Positions 8,474 to 16,679 of a stretch of 64,000 nt of DNA are shown here, in pieces; position 1 is the first letter of the stretch, and each line of letters starts with the position of its first letter. The stretch is taken from NCBI GenBank assembly GCA_902826605.1, contig CADEFM010000006.1, positions 62,001 to 126,000 of the forward strand. The letters run 5' to 3'. The notes under the pieces are model-generated. The model made no database searches. It was not told where the DNA came from and saw only the letters and a list, made by a program, of their open reading frames with translations. The position numbers and the translations under genes are program-made. This stretch comes from an uncultured Acidobacteriota bacterium. GTDB taxonomy: Bacteria > Acidobacteriota > Terriglobia > Bryobacterales > Bryobacteraceae.

Positions 8474-9130
8474 ATGCGAATACTGATTGGGGTTGGGTTT
8501 TTGATAGCTGGCGTTGTCAGCGCATACGGCCAGGCAGAAAAGCTCCCTGCTGACATCCACCCGGATTCTCTCAACCGTTTTCCAGTGGTCAATCGGGAAC
8601 AGATGGACGAGAACGGTAAGAAAGCTTACGACCTGAATAGGCGCGGCGGCGCGACCGTCCAACTAACTGGTCCGGCCCCCATTACGCTGCAAAGCCCCGG
8701 CGTGTCAGAGCCGCTGCGCAGGTTGAACGATTATTTGCGGAGGAAGGACAGTATTCTCGGAAACGCTCTCACTGAACCGACAATCCTGGTGGCCGCGCGG
8801 GAATTCGATCAGCAATATGTGTGGGGCGCGCATGAGCCTGCCGCATTGAAAGCGGGCGTCGGGCAGCCGGTGATCGACGTGATTAAGTACGGTAAGGACG
8901 TCACTGGGTTGGGGGAGAAGGAGACGGTCATCATCCGCATGGGACGCCAGTTGTTTCGCGAGCACAAACTGAGTTCAGACATCTTCGCGAAAGCCGTGGA
9001 CCTGTTCGGTAGACAAGGAACCGTGGAAATGGTGGTTCTGATGGGAGATTACACGCTGAACGCTCTGCTGCTTGACGCGGCGGACCAGCGCCTCCCCGCT
9101 GACCGGAAGGCACTCCTGCCGCCCCGCTAG
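8474..9130 (+). CDS. Exported carboxymuconolactone decarboxylase-like protein
   Basis: A 218-residue protein with a signal peptide (residues 1-21, cleavage AYG before Gln). The rest matches the carboxymuconolactone decarboxylase/AhpD fold: EFDQQYVWGAHEPAALKAG gives the acidic residue and the WxxH motif of the decarboxylase branch, with no CxxC, so it is not an AhpD-type peroxidase partner. Cytoplasmic relatives decarboxylate gamma-carboxymuconolactone in protocatechuate breakdown. Export is odd for that role. Start chosen from the very strong Shine-Dalgarno. It overlaps the stop codon of the convergent methyltransferase gene by four bases. Confidence 0.8.
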   Translation: MRILIGVGFLIAGVVSAYGQAEKLPADIHPDSLNRFPVVNREQMDENGKKAYDLNRRGGATVQLTGPAPITLQSPGVSEPLRRLNDYLRRKDSILGNALTEPTILVAAREFDQQYVWGAHEPAALKAGVGQPVIDVIKYGKDVTGLGEKETVIIRMGRQLFREHKLSSDIFAKAVDLFGRQGTVEMVVLMGDYTLNALLLDAADQRLPADRKALLPPR

Positions 9131-9771
9131 CGCCTAGATGAAATCTTCCTATTCTTAGCGATCACCCACGTGGTCATGGCGCGCTGCTGTTGCACCACCG
9201 TTGTCTTCAAAGGATCCAACATCCTTGCGCCCAACACCTCGGTCCACTTCAATAGTATTTCTTCATCCACAAGATAGCGTTCCGACCCATCTGGCAACAC
9301 ATGCCGGCGTCCGGCCACGCGCTTCACTTGCGTTTCGATTCCGATGGACGATGCCAACCTGCAAAACAACATCCCACCTGGTTTTAGGACGCGCCACATC
9401 TCTTGGAGCATCTTCTCGAAATGTTCGTCATCGCGAGCAAAGTGCAATACTGCGCTGCTCAAGACGACATCCGCGAACGCGTCTGCGAATGACATGGCCT
9501 CCACGGTTTCAACGCGAAAGTTGTCCGTGCTCGCTAGTGGAACCTTCTTGCGCACCTCGTCGATCGCCCGCGGATCCACATCCACGCCGAACACCTCAAA
9601 ACCTTCGCGCAGGAGATACACCAGGTTCCTGCCGCCTCCGCAACCTGCGTCGAGCACCCGCATCCCGGATGAAATTCTTCCTCGCAGCAGTTGATCGAAG
9701 ACGTAAATATCGATGTCGCCGAAGCATTCTCGCAAGGAGGGAAGAGAAGAACTGGACATTCTTCTACCCAT
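9127..9771 (-). CDS. Class I SAM-dependent methyltransferase
   Basis: A cytoplasmic methyltransferase of about 214 residues. The SAM-binding glycine motif is VLDAGCGGGRNLVYLL, followed by the acidic ribose-binding GVDVDP and the later motifs DVVLSSAVLHFA and MWRVLKPGGML. The fold resembles TehB/UbiE-type small-molecule methyltransferases, but the substrate is unknown. Start is uncertain: ATGs at 9771 and 9759 are both possible and neither has a good ribosome binding site. It is divergent from the alpha/beta hydrolase gene, the two starts being about 50 bases apart. Confidence 0.85.
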   Translation of the reverse strand: MGRRMSSSSLPSLRECFGDIDIYVFDQLLRGRISSGMRVLDAGCGGGRNLVYLLREGFEVFGVDVDPRAIDEVRKKVPLASTDNFRVETVEAMSFADAFADVVLSSAVLHFARDDEHFEKMLQEMWRVLKPGGMLFCRLASSIGIETQVKRVAGRRHVLPDGSERYLVDEEILLKWTEVLGARMLDPLKTTVVQQQRAMTTWVIAKNRKISSRR

Positions 9772-9812
9772 ATCATGAAACAAAACCGCTTCCCGCGAAG
9801 ACCGTGTGACGC

Positions 9813-9818
9813 TATGAT
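9813..9818 (+). promoter_or_regulatory. -10-like box for the alpha/beta hydrolase, leaderless spacing
   Basis: TATGAT, a near-consensus -10, lies exactly six bases before the ATG at 9825, with no Shine-Dalgarno sequence. This would give a leaderless mRNA. Confidence 0.5.
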
Positions 9819-9824
9819 GTTCTC

Positions 9825-10793
9825 ATGTTTTGGCTATCTCTTTTGTTGTTGCTAACAATGAGCGCTTCAGCGGAAAGCAATCCGCAAAAAGCACCTGCCG
9901 ACGTCACGCCAGGCAGCATCACTTATGATGAAATCGCCTATCCCCATGCAGTCTCCTACATTCCGCTGGTGGTGTACGGACAAGATGTACGTATGGCGTA
10001 CATGGACGTGGCGCCGGTAGGTGTCCCGAACGGCCGCGTGATTGTTCTATTGCACGGCATGAATTTCGGCGGCTTCTATTTCGCGCGTCCTATTGAAGCT
10101 TTGCGTAATGCCGGCTTCCGCGTGATCGTGCCGGACCAGATCGGCTTTGGCCGTTCGTCGAAGCCGATCATTCCATACAACTTCCACGACATGGCGCGCA
10201 ATACGCGCAACCTGCTGCAAAAGGTGGGTGTGACCAGGGCGGTGATATTCGGCCACTCGATGGGCGGGATGCTGACTGCGCGCTTTGCGTCATCGTACCC
10301 GGATATGGTCGAACGCGCCGTGATCTGTAATGCCATCGGCATGACTGATATACGGTGGAGCGGAACTTGGAATACTGCCGACGATGCCTATAAGACGACG
10401 ATGGCGCAATCGAACGATCAGAACTGGGCTGGGTTCTACGCGACAATCCGCCGCTATTTTCCGGGCGTACCATGGACGCCGGAGTATGAGAAGTTCGTGC
10501 GCATTCTCTATGCGCCAAGTTTAAGCGCGGATTGGCCGCGGCTGGCAATGGTGCGGGCGATTTATCGGCAGATGCCGTTTCTCGATCCCGTAATCCATGA
10601 TTGGGAGCACATCAAAGCCCGGACCCTGGTCATCGGCGGTGAAAAGGATTACGACGACTATCCCGAACACGCGCGCAGGGCCGCGAAGTTGATTCCAAAT
10701 GCCGAGATGGTCTTGATTCCCGGAGCGGGGCACGTGCCGCACATTCAAGCGCCGGAAAGCTTTGAACGCGAGCTACTGAAGTTCGTCCAGTAG
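9825..10793 (+). CDS. Exported alpha/beta hydrolase
   Basis: A 322-residue alpha/beta-fold hydrolase with a signal peptide (residues 1-17, cleavage ASA before Glu). The oxyanion region is VLLHGMNFGG, the nucleophile elbow is GHSMGG with Ser at 145, the acid is probably the Asp in GEKDYDD, and the catalytic His is in GAGHVPH near the C-terminus. The arrangement fits C-C bond hydrolases, haloalkane dehalogenase-like enzymes or esterases. The substrate is not evident. It is convergent with the aldolase gene, and a tandem repeat fills the gap between them. Confidence 0.88.
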   Translation: MFWLSLLLLLTMSASAESNPQKAPADVTPGSITYDEIAYPHAVSYIPLVVYGQDVRMAYMDVAPVGVPNGRVIVLLHGMNFGGFYFARPIEALRNAGFRVIVPDQIGFGRSSKPIIPYNFHDMARNTRNLLQKVGVTRAVIFGHSMGGMLTARFASSYPDMVERAVICNAIGMTDIRWSGTWNTADDAYKTTMAQSNDQNWAGFYATIRRYFPGVPWTPEYEKFVRILYAPSLSADWPRLAMVRAIYRQMPFLDPVIHDWEHIKARTLVIGGEKDYDDYPEHARRAAKLIPNAEMVLIPGAGHVPHIQAPESFERELLKFVQ

Positions 10794-10804
10794 CGGATGG
10801 TTGA

Positions 10805-10850
10805 TCAATGGTGACGCTCAATGGTGACGCTCAATAGTGACGCTCAATAG
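10805..10850. repeat. Tandem 13-bp repeat, 3.5 copies
   Basis: Three full copies of a 13-base unit (TCAATGGTGACGC twice, then TCAATAGTGACGC) are followed by a 7-base partial copy. The partial copy starts exactly at the stop codon of the aldolase gene on the minus strand. The unit is not a multiple of three and lies almost wholly in the gap between two convergent genes, so it is probably replication slippage, perhaps still variable between strains. It lacks the spacers of a CRISPR array. Confidence 0.85.
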
Positions 10851-11833
10851 GGCAGCGGTCGCCTGGTAATCTTGCGTCCGGCGGCGGCGACCTCTTCGCC
10901 AGAGCCGATCATTCGTCCTTCTTTGATGGCTCTTTCTACGGCTGCTTCCACGTCAGTTCCGCCGCCCGCATCCACTCCCAGCCAATACAGTTTTTGAGTT
11001 TTCGCGGCTGCGAAAATCCTGTCTTGGATTTCCTTTGCTCGCGGATCGTCCCGTTTGAAACCAAAGGACAGCGACATGTCTCCAGGGCCGCCCTCTCCAA
11101 ACGCAATTCCGGGAACCGCGACGATTTCGTTCAAATGCTCCATCGCGTATTTGTCTTCGATCTTAATGCCCAGCATGATTTCGCCGTTAGGATTGAGGGG
11201 CCAAACATCAGCTTTCTGCATATACTCTTCGTTCGAAACACCCCAGATCGCTGCGGCCGTGGAAGTCCCGTGCGCGCCGCGTCGGCCGTCTTGCAGGCCG
11301 TTTTTTCCAACACCTTGCTCGTGATTCGGATAACGGACTGCCTCCACAAAGGCCCGCACAGCGCCAGCCGTGGTCGCGTGGCACAAAAGGATACCGTGCA
11401 CCCCGGTGGCTAACACCTGCTCGAATTGCCACATGTTCGCCCGCACGGACGCTTCATCGGTTCCGCGCACCGGGACGTTGACGATCACGGGGGGCGTCCT
11501 ATGTCCTGTCCTGGTAGGCCCGCCCGCAGCCAGACCTTGCATATAGGCCGCCAAGCCCGCCACATCATATGGTGCGGCTTCCATATCGTAGCTGATGTAA
11601 TCGGCCCAGGTCTGGGCGTCCAGCTTGCCTTGCGCAAAGCTGCCTGTGGTGCCTGAGTGCGATCCCGTGTAGTAGATCGGCTGACCCTGTTCCAGAAGTT
11701 CAATCGCGCGATTGATGCGTTTCGGCTTTGGCGTCTGGGCAATACTTGAAGCGGTGTAAAGGAACAAACAGGAACATGCGGCGGCGCATGCCAACGCTGC
11801 GGTGCGGTGCATTTTGCTGCGGGAGGATTTCAT
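10844..11833 (-). CDS. Exported HpcH/HpaI aldolase/citrate lyase-family protein
   Basis: A 329-residue protein of the phosphoenolpyruvate/pyruvate-aldolase superfamily. In other bacteria these enzymes cleave 2-keto-4-hydroxy acids to pyruvate and an aldehyde in aromatic-acid breakdown, in the cytoplasm. Recognisable parts are the barrel strand WADYISYDMEAAPYD, GVHGILLCHATTAGAVRAFV, IMLGIKIEDKYAMEHL with the metal-binding Glu, and the late GVDAGGGTDVEAAVERAI. Uncommonly, it has a signal peptide (residues 1-33, cleavage SIA before Gln). Its Shine-Dalgarno AAGGAG lies within the last codons of the decayed cupin gene, so the two were once an operon. Confidence 0.8.
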   Translation of the reverse strand: MKSSRSKMHRTAALACAAACSCLFLYTASSIAQTPKPKRINRAIELLEQGQPIYYTGSHSGTTGSFAQGKLDAQTWADYISYDMEAAPYDVAGLAAYMQGLAAGGPTRTGHRTPPVIVNVPVRGTDEASVRANMWQFEQVLATGVHGILLCHATTAGAVRAFVEAVRYPNHEQGVGKNGLQDGRRGAHGTSTAAAIWGVSNEEYMQKADVWPLNPNGEIMLGIKIEDKYAMEHLNEIVAVPGIAFGEGGPGDMSLSFGFKRDDPRAKEIQDRIFAAAKTQKLYWLGVDAGGGTDVEAAVERAIKEGRMIGSGEEVAAAGRKITRRPLPY

Positions 11834-11836
11834 GGG

Positions 11837-12015
11837 TCAATTCTCCTTCGGCTTCAGAACCTTTACGACCCGATATGTGACCGGATTCTGCACGCTTTGA
11901 ACCAATGCGGAACTCCGGCTACAACCACAACCACATCGCCTTTGGTCAGTTCTGGCCGGTGTTCATTATACATCCCGTTGCCGGTGATAGCGGAGATCTT
12001 CGGGCGTATCACAAT
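11837..12015 (-). pseudogene. Decayed cupin-domain gene, frameshifted
   Basis: On the reverse strand this stretch encodes the C-terminal part of a small cupin: ITGNGMYNEHRPELTKGDVV, then VAGVPHWFKA, then after a one-base loss near 11891-11895 the frame resumes as VQNPVTYRVVKVLKPKEN and stops at 11837, three bases before the aldolase start codon. The pattern of GDVV, AGVPHWF and YRVVKV is typical of exported single-domain cupins. Upstream the frame is blocked by a stop at 12016-12018 and the N-terminal half is no longer readable. Bases 12019-12174 hold nothing I can identify. Confidence 0.55.
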
Positions 12016-12174
12016 TCAGACACGCTTTCGCGGGGATGGGGCATCGACAGTGGCATGGCGAACGCGACGAAGAGTTCGTACCGCGACACTTGTGGCAACG
12101 AGAGCCCAGAGGCAGTGACGTAGGAAGGTCAACACGGTCACCCACGCCTGAATGCTGGCTAGCCGTCTGCCGAG

Positions 12175-13206
12175 CTATTGTTTCGCGAACTTTTGCACGA
12201 TGCCGTTAAGCCGCGCGAGATACACGTCGCCTGACGAGTGAAGAGCGATGCCACCGTGCGCACCAACGCCCTCCGGTAATCGTCCAATAACTGTTCCGTT
12301 CAAATCTCTTAACACACTGCCGGTCCAAATGTTTTGATCCGTGGTAATCGCTAGCGCGGAGTATCCTCCAGTGCCGACCCACTGGGACAGAAATTTCCCG
12401 TTTGCGTCGAAGACCTCTACCCGCTCGTTGTCGCGATCACTCACGTAGACCCTTCCCTGTGCGTCGACCACGACATTGTGGGGCAGTCCGAATTCGCCGG
12501 GACCCGTTCCGCGCTTCCCGAACTCTAATAGGTACTTGCCGTCACGTGTGAACTTAACCACACGGGCGCCACCGTATCCGTCGCTTATATAAACGTCGCC
12601 GTTGGGTGCGAAGCCCACATCAGTAGGCAAGTTAAAGTGCTTGGAAGCCGTGCCAGCCGCTCCTTTCGTGCCGAGTTGCATCAGCACCTTGCCTTGCTGA
12701 TTTGTCTTATAGACAACGTGAGCTGGTGCGTCGACCAGCCAGATGTTGTGCTCTGGATCCACACGCACCGTGTGGGCCCCGCAGGAGTCGCATCCGGCCG
12801 GTCCGTATACGGCGGAATAACGTGACCAGTTTCCCCTGTCTTTCTCCGGAATGCCCGCCACTTTTCCTTCGCTGAATGCTAGGTTGTCCCAGGCACGGAT
12901 GAACTTCCCGCTGGGTTCGAATTCTAACAACGGGTGAGCGCCGCGGTGCAGTACCAGAATGTTTCCGTTCGGATGAACGGCGACAGATGCTACTTGAATG
13001 AAATTCCAGGGCGCATCAAAGCCGGCAGCGTTCTTAGCTTCTAGCGGCCACGGCACCAGCTTGTAATTCAGGAGCTTGGAATTCAGGCCGGAATTCGGAG
13101 AGTCCTTGCTGCCGCCAGTTTGCTGGCAAATACCGATCACAGCAAAGCAAGACGCGAACAGGAATAGCCCGATGCTCGTTTTTCTGCCACTAATAGAATT
13201 TGCCAT
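12175..13206 (-). CDS. Exported NHL-repeat six-bladed beta-propeller protein
   Basis: A 343-residue exported propeller. I start it at 13206, where GGAG lies seven bases before the ATG; an ATG four codons upstream lacks this. A signal peptide (ending near GIC before QQ) is followed by repeated NHL blades, such as GDVYISDGYGGARVVKFTRD and GRVYVSDRDNERVEVFDANG. A cysteine pair in GPAGCDSCGAH is unusual for a propeller blade and could form a disulfide or bind a metal. NHL propellers serve as binding scaffolds or, in some cases, lyases such as peptidyl-alpha-hydroxyglycine alpha-amidating lyase; the role here is unknown. It is divergent from the NHL gene at 13439. Confidence 0.85.
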   Translation of the reverse strand: MANSISGRKTSIGLFLFASCFAVIGICQQTGGSKDSPNSGLNSKLLNYKLVPWPLEAKNAAGFDAPWNFIQVASVAVHPNGNILVLHRGAHPLLEFEPSGKFIRAWDNLAFSEGKVAGIPEKDRGNWSRYSAVYGPAGCDSCGAHTVRVDPEHNIWLVDAPAHVVYKTNQQGKVLMQLGTKGAAGTASKHFNLPTDVGFAPNGDVYISDGYGGARVVKFTRDGKYLLEFGKRGTGPGEFGLPHNVVVDAQGRVYVSDRDNERVEVFDANGKFLSQWVGTGGYSALAITTDQNIWTGSVLRDLNGTVIGRLPEGVGAHGGIALHSSGDVYLARLNGIVQKFAKQ

Positions 13207-13399
13207 TTTGCACTCCATTCAAAAATATTTTCGCCATCCCGGCTGGCCGGTCGCGCAGGACAATATCCTTGTCAAATTAGTCTTGTATTCCATCGCGCGC
13301 AACCCCCTGACCTCGCGTGTCCCTCTCGGTCGAGACCGCTGTCGGAGGCGCTGGCGCCGGTGCCACCACGCGTTTCGTTTCCGCTCAGGGGATTTGGTG

Positions 13400-13405
13400 T
13401 ACACT
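13400..13405 (+). promoter_or_regulatory. -10-like TACACT upstream of an NHL-repeat gene
   Basis: TACACT within TGTACACT (13398-13405), five bases before the ATG of an eight-codon reading frame and 33 bases before the NHL gene start. Similar TGTA[TC]ACT elements precede several other genes for exported proteins in this window. Confidence 0.4.
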
Positions 13406-13410
13406 TCCAA

Positions 13411-13437
13411 ATGACCGTTAATTCCCACTCCGACTGA
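13411..13437 (+). CDS. Possible leader mini-ORF (8 codons) before the NHL gene
   Basis: ATG followed by seven codons (MTVNSHSD) and TGA, one base before the ATG of the NHL-repeat gene at 13439. That gene has no Shine-Dalgarno. If transcription starts at the -10 at 13400-13405 the mini-ORF would be read as a leaderless message, and ribosomes finishing it could restart on the NHL gene. Its shortness means chance cannot be excluded. Confidence 0.3.
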   Translation: MTVNSHSD

Positions 13438-13438
13438 C

Positions 13439-14629
13439 ATGCGCAGGATTTCCGCCACAAAAGTTCGCTCGATGGCCGCTATCGTTGTGGCATGCGTCGC
13501 CGGCTGCGCCATCGCGGCCGCCATGCAGACCACGAAGAGCCGGAGGAATCCGGCAGAAAAGGCGCCGGTATTTCGCGTAGACTCCACGTGGCCGTTGCCT
13601 CTGCCAAACCATTGGATCGTCGGCGCCGTCGTCGGAGTGGCGGTCGATGCGCGAGATCACGTGTGGATCACACACCGGCCGTCCACACTCCAGCCGAATG
13701 AAACGCGCTCGATCTGGCGCGCAGCACCGCCGGTTCTTGAGTTCGATCCCGAGGGCAAACTTGTATCGTGGTGGGGTGGCCCCGGGCAGGGCTACGAATG
13801 GCCGCAACTTGAACACGGCATCTACGTTGATAAGCAGGACAATGTGTGGCTCGGCGCAGGGGGAGACAAGGACTCGCATCTCCTCAAGTTCACCCGCCAA
13901 GGTAAGTTCCTGCTGCAGATCGGGCATCAGGGGCAGGGCCATGGCAGCAACGACACAGCCAATCTCGGCGCGGCCGCGAACATAGTTGTCGATGAGGAGG
14001 CAAATGAATTATATGTCGCGGATGGCTACGTTAACCATCGAGTAATCGTGTTCGATGCCAGCACCGGTTCGTATAAGCGCCACTGGGGTGCGTACGGCAA
14101 ACGGCCCGATGATAGCTACTTCACGCTAGCGGGTGAAAAATTGCCGCCGCCATTTAGCGGCGCGGTCCAGCATGAGAATAAACCGAGCCAGTACGACCCG
14201 GCCGGTCCTCCTCCCCCGCAATTCCGCATTGTTCACGCCGTGCGGATCTCTCGCGATGGCTTGGTGTATGTGTGCGACCGCACCAATGATCGCATCCAGG
14301 TGTTTCGAAAAGACGGGACATTCGTTCAAGAAGCCTTTATTGCAAAAGAGACGTTTGGCAGCGGGTCGGTGTGGGATATCGGCTTCTCGGTTGATCCGCA
14401 GCAGCAGTTTGCCTTTGTAATAGACGGAACCAACCAACAGGTGTATGTTCTTGATCGGAAGTCACTCAGGGTGCTGAATACGTTCGGGAGCGCCGGCCAT
14501 TGGGCGGGACAGTTTTACGGAGCGCACAACCTCGCCGTGAACTCCATGGGTGACCTCTTCATCACGGAAACGTACGAAGGCAAACGAGTGCAAAAGTTCA
14601 CACGGATCGTGACTGGAAAACCGGACTAG
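13439..14629 (+). CDS. Exported NHL-repeat beta-propeller protein
   Basis: A 396-residue propeller with an N-terminal signal or anchor (residues 10-28, VRSMAAIVVACVAGCAIAAA). Blades are visible as DARDHVWITHRPSTL, DKQDNVWLGAGG, ANELYVADGYVNHRVIVFDA, DGLVYVCDRTNDRIQVFRKD and MGDLFITETYEGKRVQKFTR. It is a clear paralogue of the protein at 16680, sharing the PPVLEFD, GYxWPxxEHG and VADGYxNxRVIVFD patterns. The function of this exported family is not known to me; ligand binding or lyase activity are options. No ribosome binding site is visible; see the mini-ORF directly upstream. Confidence 0.85.
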   Translation: MRRISATKVRSMAAIVVACVAGCAIAAAMQTTKSRRNPAEKAPVFRVDSTWPLPLPNHWIVGAVVGVAVDARDHVWITHRPSTLQPNETRSIWRAAPPVLEFDPEGKLVSWWGGPGQGYEWPQLEHGIYVDKQDNVWLGAGGDKDSHLLKFTRQGKFLLQIGHQGQGHGSNDTANLGAAANIVVDEEANELYVADGYVNHRVIVFDASTGSYKRHWGAYGKRPDDSYFTLAGEKLPPPFSGAVQHENKPSQYDPAGPPPPQFRIVHAVRISRDGLVYVCDRTNDRIQVFRKDGTFVQEAFIAKETFGSGSVWDIGFSVDPQQQFAFVIDGTNQQVYVLDRKSLRVLNTFGSAGHWAGQFYGAHNLAVNSMGDLFITETYEGKRVQKFTRIVTGKPD

Positions 14630-14649
14630 GGCTTCGGCCGTCGTGTGAG

Positions 14650-15690
14650 TTACTTTACGTCCTTTTTCGCGGCGGCTGCCGCCTCGGCCACGCGAGCTCC
14701 GCGAAGAGTGTTCTCCAGCCCATAATTCGCTTCATGACAAGCGTATTCGAAGAGGGGACCGGTGAGTTTGGTGATGGGCATCTCGCCCGACCATGGTTTG
14801 GTCCACATCCCAGGATCTTCCACGGTGAACTGGTAGCGGATGGTCTCCGGGTCGACGCGGGTGAAGCGTTCGATTACGTGCAAGTTCTGGGCTCCAGGAT
14901 ATGGATTCAGGTCCGTGAAATTGGTGGTATCGACCACCAGCGTGTTGCCCTCCCAATGGCCGACCGAGTCGCCCATCCACTGAAGAATATTCTTGGGAAG
15001 GTGGGGACGGCCGTCCAAGGGAATGATGCGGACGTCATGGATTTGCTCGGCTTCTATCGCCACATAGCCGGCCCCCTGAACGATCTGCAGATTGCTGTTG
15101 TAGCGGATGGGAAGCAGCGGTGGCCCCACGTTTGCCCGAGCGAGGCATCGCGCTTCCAACGGCCGGTTCTCCGGTCCGTCGAATTCATGTCCTTTTTCCT
15201 TCGCGGCGCGGTCGGCGAGTCTCTTGCGCGCTTCCGGCGTGAGAGGAGGAATGGTTCCTTCCGGCCCCACAATCAGCGACGTTCGACGGTTCCACGCAAC
15301 TTTTGTCTGAAGCCAATCCAGCCCATACTGGGCGTGATCGTAGTGCACATCCTCCGCAGGTGCACCCGCCACGCCTGAATGGTTCGCAGGCGGCTCACCT
15401 TCCTCCAAATTCAGAGCGTAGCGCTCGCGTTGCGCCTTCTGAACTGCCGCCATCTCGTCCTCGCTGTAGAATTCTCTTCCGGCAAGTTCCTTGGGACGTT
15501 GTAAAGGCGTAATCGTATTGTTAGTCCATACGCCCTGAAGGTCGGGCTGGCCGTCGGGTGTGTGTGGGAGAGTCCACGGTTTCACTGCGGCCGCGGACTT
15601 CGCTTTCGACTCTGCAGTTGTCGCCTGGCCAGCGGCGGATAGAATCATGAGCGCCAGCGCACTCACTAGAGCGAGAATGCGATTTCTCAT
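14650..15690 (-). CDS. Exported Trp-rich protein of unknown function (paralogue 1 of 3)
   Basis: A 346-residue protein with a signal peptide (residues 1-21, cleavage AAG before Gln). It belongs to a family with three members in this window (also 23066 and 30350). Shared features are DGQPDLQGVW after the signal, a GDSVGHWEGNTLVVDTTNF core, a VIERFTRVD strand, and EDPGMWTKPW towards the end. I know the family as abundant in Acidobacteriota and related soil bacteria but know no assigned activity. The alternating beta pattern suggests a beta-sandwich or barrel. It is convergent with the NHL gene at 13439, 20 bases between the stops. Its Ala/Lys-rich tail is unlike the other two. Confidence 0.7.
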   Translation of the reverse strand: MRNRILALVSALALMILSAAGQATTAESKAKSAAAVKPWTLPHTPDGQPDLQGVWTNNTITPLQRPKELAGREFYSEDEMAAVQKAQRERYALNLEEGEPPANHSGVAGAPAEDVHYDHAQYGLDWLQTKVAWNRRTSLIVGPEGTIPPLTPEARKRLADRAAKEKGHEFDGPENRPLEARCLARANVGPPLLPIRYNSNLQIVQGAGYVAIEAEQIHDVRIIPLDGRPHLPKNILQWMGDSVGHWEGNTLVVDTTNFTDLNPYPGAQNLHVIERFTRVDPETIRYQFTVEDPGMWTKPWSGEMPITKLTGPLFEYACHEANYGLENTLRGARVAEAAAAAKKDVK

Positions 15691-15852
15691 TTGAAACCTC
15701 CTCCTCAGACACTAGCCAAGCTACAGTCGAACTATGTTGAAGTCAAGGCTACATCGACAAACAGCGGCGGCTAGCCGTAACACGGTACTGCCTGACAGGT
15801 GCGTTGGTCCGATCTGGGGAACTTTGTTGGATGTCTCGGTGTCTCAATAGCT

Positions 15853-16254
15853 ATGCTGCGAACGGCTTTGATCTGCGCGGTGCTTCCCCTTGTTGTTTCG
15901 CGTCCCTTGGGCGGCGCGGTTATCACCATTCTTCTTCCCAGCCCTGATCCAAATCCGCAGATCGATTGCAACCGAGGACGCGTCGTTGTAGAGGTTGGGC
16001 TTGATCGAACAACCACCGTCAACGGGAAGACCATAAAAGAGTCGGATATCCCGGGGCGCCTGGAGGAGATCTTCCAGAGGAAACAGGCACGGCTGATCTA
16101 TTTCAGTGCAGATCCGCGTCTGCAATTCAAAGCTGTTGCATCGGTACTGGAGCGATGCAATTCCGTTCCAAACCTTACAATCGCGCTTGTCACTACTAGT
16201 TCAATCCAAAAGGATCAATGTGTCGCCCTTCCAGTTCGTAGGCCCATGCCTTGA
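15853..16254 (+). CDS. Orphan ExbD/TolR-like periplasmic domain protein
   Basis: A 133-residue protein. One hydrophobic segment (MLRTALICAVLPLVVS) is followed by a short proline-rich linker and a domain that reads as the periplasmic part of ExbD/TolR: RVVVEVGLDRTTTVNGKTIK, DIPGRLEEIFQRKQ, ARLIYFSADPRLQFKAVASV, and a closing TIALVT. In true ExbD the transmembrane helix holds an Asp that uses the proton gradient; none is present here, and there is no exbB/tolQ neighbour. It may be an exported adapter or a decayed copy. Start chosen at 15853 because the hydrophobic segment begins there; the frame is open from 15799. No Shine-Dalgarno seen. Confidence 0.55.
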   Translation: MLRTALICAVLPLVVSRPLGGAVITILLPSPDPNPQIDCNRGRVVVEVGLDRTTTVNGKTIKESDIPGRLEEIFQRKQARLIYFSADPRLQFKAVASVLERCNSVPNLTIALVTTSSIQKDQCVALPVRRPMP

Positions 16255-16260
16255 CACAAT

Positions 16261-16600
16261 TCAAGCGAGGAGTTCCGCTAGTTCCCACACGTGATTTGTG
16301 ATACTCGCTTCCATGGCAGGCGTAACGCGGATCGACCGGTGAATCCGGCAGAAATTGTAATAGGAGAAGTGCAGGCAGTATGCAGCCCACAGGTTGTCGC
16401 ATTTCTTGCTGAATGCATTTGTGAGCCGCGTCAGGCGGCGCATCTGCATTCGGATAGTAAGATTGTTGCGTTCGACAATCGACGTACAGATTCGCTTCGT
16501 GTCAGGGTTACCGATAACCGGGACCACCTCCACGGAGGCGACTTCAGCGGGGCTGTAACGCCCTTCGCCTTCGGAGTTGTGTTTCGGACTAACGCACTAT
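16261..16600 (-). pseudogene. IS1-family-like transposase, C-terminal fragment
   Basis: About 110 codons of the C-terminal part of an IS1-type transposase. It begins near RYSPAEV, then reads VIGNPDTKRICTSIVERNNL (catalytic Glu region), RRLTRLTNAFSKK, YYNFCRIHRSIRVTPAMEA and HVWELAELL before its stop at 16261. The N-terminal two thirds, with both catalytic Asp residues, are absent. It differs clearly from the other remnant at 4904, so the two come from separate insertions. It lies seven bases from the ExbD-like stop codon and 80 bases before the NHL gene at 16680. Confidence 0.8.
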
Positions 16601-16679
16601 TCAGGCAACTACCCGTAACACGTTCGAACCAGTTGCCAAGGTATATTGGTGAAGCACCATTTCTTGTTCGGAGAACCTC

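Noticed and set aside
10805..10850. Tandem repeat as a small CRISPR array
   Set aside because: Units are directly adjacent with no spacers, 13 bases long, and no cas genes are present.
11905..12123. 72-codon plus-strand frame in the gap upstream of the aldolase
   Set aside because: It overlaps the cupin remnant on the other strand, which has clear family motifs; the plus-strand frame has none.
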